Shown: positions 62,697-64,000 of the stretch, one piece after another
Numbering within the stretch: position 1 is the first letter of the stretch
Layout of the letters: each line of letters starts with the position of its first letter
Assembly: GCA_021153325.1 (NCBI GenBank)
Contig: JAGKTQ010000016.1
Location: forward strand, 1 to 64,000
Length of the DNA stretch: 64,000 nt
Direction: 5' to 3'
Source of the DNA: Lachnospiraceae bacterium
Lineage (GTDB): Bacteria > Bacillota > Clostridia > Lachnospirales > Lachnospiraceae
The notes under the pieces: generated by a model
Databases searched by the model: none
What the model was told of the DNA's origin: nothing
The model's input: the letters and a program-made list of their open reading frames with translations, nothing else
Made by a program: the position numbers and the translations under genes

Positions 62697-62754
62697 TTTT
62701 CTGTTGCTATTTTGCTATATTTTATAATTATATTGTGATTTTGTAAAGAAATAC

Positions 62755-62783
62755 TTGCAGTTAGAACACAGAAATGCTACATA
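62755..62783 (+). promoter_or_regulatory. Candidate promoter of the AraC-family gene
   Basis: TTGCAG (62755-62760), 17-bp spacer, TACATA (62778-62783). Confidence 0.35.
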
Positions 62784-62825
62784 ATAAATTATAACCAAAA
62801 AAGAAAACTCTAAAAGGAATTATTT

Positions 62826-63743
62826 ATGGATCATAAAACATTGTCAAATTTAACGATATCAGAAGTAAAAGAAAAGGTTGCAAAAGAAAATATTTCACAC
62901 GGTTCTGCTTTGTTTCCATGCGCCTATTATGACAGCTGGCTTGTTGAAACATATCCTTCTATTAATCTTCATTGGCATCCTGAACTGGAAATTAATTTTG
63001 TCTTAAAAGGACAAGCGGAAGCTATCATTAATTTTGAATCTCATATTATTTCTGAAGGGGATATTGTGATCATAAATAAAGATGAAGTGCATGGTTTTTT
63101 CCGTTATGAAAGTTCAGATTTTAATTGTAAAGCGGTTGTTTTTCATTTGGATTTTATTGGTGGAAAAACAACAGATGATGTTTTCATGGAATTTATCAGT
63201 CCTCTTGCAAACAAAGAAAAACAGTTCATAAATATTCTGAAACCTTCTTTTTTAGGATATGAGCAAGTGAAAGAACAATTAGAGATTATTTTTAAGGTTT
63301 ATGAACAAAAAGAACCTTACTTTAAGCTGCTATTAAAATCTGAGCTATTGAAGATCCTTTACCAGTTATTTTCTTTTTCGGCGGTCAGCACCAGAAATGT
63401 TTCTTCCAAACGAAACAATTCTATGAAAGCCGCTATTGATTTTATTGCACAAAATTATAACCGACATATCAGCGCCGAAGAAGCTGCTGCTGTAGCCGGT
63501 TATAGCAAATATCATTTTTTGAGAATTTTCAAAGAAGCTGCTGGAATGGAATTTTCACGCTATATTAATCGAGTACGCTTTGAACATGCGGCTGTCCTTT
63601 TAAAGGAAACGAATCTTTCGGTCACAGATATTGCACTGAATACAGGCTTTTCTGATTCTGCGTATTTCACCCGGAAGTTTAAAGAGGAATTTCATACTAC
63701 TCCGCTTGTTTTTCGTAATTCTCAGGGGCGGGAAAAGATCTAA
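62826..63743 (+). CDS. AraC-family transcriptional regulator with cupin sensor
   Basis: 305 residues: N-terminal cupin (about 35-110; HWHPELEINFVLKGQAE and KDEVHGFF) that binds a sugar-type ligand, and a C-terminal double helix-turn-helix (about 205-300; YNRHISAEEAAAVAGYSKYHFLRIFKE and LNTGFSDSAYFTRKFKEEF). It is divergent from the GH31 gene over a 185-bp intergenic region, so sugar-dependent control of that gene is inferred. AAAGGAA lies before the ATG. Confidence 0.9.
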   Translation: MDHKTLSNLTISEVKEKVAKENISHGSALFPCAYYDSWLVETYPSINLHWHPELEINFVLKGQAEAIINFESHIISEGDIVIINKDEVHGFFRYESSDFNCKAVVFHLDFIGGKTTDDVFMEFISPLANKEKQFINILKPSFLGYEQVKEQLEIIFKVYEQKEPYFKLLLKSELLKILYQLFSFSAVSTRNVSSKRNNSMKAAIDFIAQNYNRHISAEEAAAVAGYSKYHFLRIFKEAAGMEFSRYINRVRFEHAAVLLKETNLSVTDIALNTGFSDSAYFTRKFKEEFHTTPLVFRNSQGREKI

Positions 63744-63834
63744 GGGCTGACTTAATATCAAAACTATGTCAAAATCACCTCACAAATTAAAACTTACCTA
63801 ACAATAGTATATCCTTCAAACAATTATAATGTAA

Positions 63835-63877
63835 TTAAAAAAGGACTTCCCAACCCTCATTAGGATTTGGAAAGTCC
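63835..63877 (-). terminator. Terminator of the minus-strand gene entering from the right
   Basis: GGACTTTCCAA pairs with TTGGGAAGTCC (one mismatch), followed by TTTTTT on the minus strand; the plus-strand side has a delayed TTTTT. The 91 bp before it (63744-63834) hold nothing I recognise. Confidence 0.7.
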
Positions 63878-63958
63878 CTTAATTTTTACTTTGTAGAGTC
63901 TGCCTCAATCACATTCAAGCAAACTCAGCAATTTTTTACACGATTTGACCAGTTCTAT

Positions 63959-64000
63959 TTAGAATTTACCTGCGTCAGCAGCTTCCTGAATACTTACAGC
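63959..64000 (-). CDS. C-terminal 13 codons of a gene beyond the window
   Basis: The minus strand reads AVSIQEAADAGKF then TAA (63961-63959), continuing past the window edge. The amphipathic ending and the terminator about 80 bp downstream support a real gene end. Too short to name. Confidence 0.5.
   Translation of the reverse strand, partial: AVSIQEAADAGKF

Noticed and set aside
1..64000. CRISPR arrays, tRNA or rRNA genes, insertion sequences
   Set aside because: No regularly spaced repeats, cloverleaf-type genes, rRNA stretches or transposase genes were seen.

Overview
The window looks like a chromosomal stretch of a low-GC, Gram-positive, anaerobic Clostridia of Lachnospiraceae type. The signs are strong AGGAGG-type ribosome sites with many TTG/GTG starts, a lexA/LysM (YneA-like) divergon with Bacillus-type CGAAC..GTTC boxes, an L27 precursor with an adjacent Prp protease, the TIGR03960/TIGR03936/RNase G/L21 gene order, a HisZ-dependent short HisG, and a YlbJ-type sporulation membrane protein. 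No rRNA, tRNA, CRISPR array, prophage or insertion sequence was found. Most of the window is core chromosome.

Layout. 1-0.4 kb: a 3'-ward open but start-less protein fragment on the minus strand, unrecognised. 0.5-5 kb: TtcA-like thiolase and a XerS-like tyrosine recombinase (+), a LysM protein (-) divergent from lexA (+), and a split chromate-type transporter (+). 5-10.4 kb: a complete branched-chain amino acid ABC importer (livJHMGF, -) with a cytidylate-kinase-like gene at its end. 10.5-19.9 kb: ribosome and RNA housekeeping genes (rsfS, yqeK, nadD, yhbY, obgE, rpmA, prp, rplU, Nudix, RNase G, two radical-SAM-associated genes). 20-25.2 kb: a partial histidine operon hisZGDB-hisIE (no hisA, H, F or C here) whose last protein carries an extra, apparently dead HisF-like domain. 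25.3-31.6 kb: recU, two pseudouridine synthases, SDR, YgiQ, HAD. 31.7-41 kb: ylbJ (+), then a cell-wall/replication operon (-): type II topoisomerase pair, rsmD, coaD, a coiled-coil protein, an amidase and a MraY-family transferase. 41-59.6 kb: an amino acid region with metNIQ, leuCD with a divergent LysR regulator, an oligopeptide importer, ilvB-ACT-ilvN-ilvC, and metH. 59.8-64 kb: a small lipoprotein, a GH31 glucosidase with divergent AraC regulator, and the last 13 codons of another minus-strand gene.

How it fits together. The right-hand half makes or imports branched-chain amino acids and methionine: leuCD and ilvBNC for synthesis, liv and opp for uptake, metNIQ and metH for methionine. 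Control seems to rest on short promoters with palindromic operators rather than riboswitches. A perfect 17-bp palindrome lies upstream of metN, another sits between leuC and its LysR gene, and hairpin-rich leaders precede metH, hisZ and the opp operon.

No wholly new multi-gene system is evident. The best leads are the degenerate HisF-HisI-HisE fusion, the MET-box-like operator at metN, the leuC/lysR operator, the structured metH leader, and the short extra acetolactate synthase regulatory subunit. Where a ribosome site or promoter contradicted the longest open frame, the start was moved and the reason is given.
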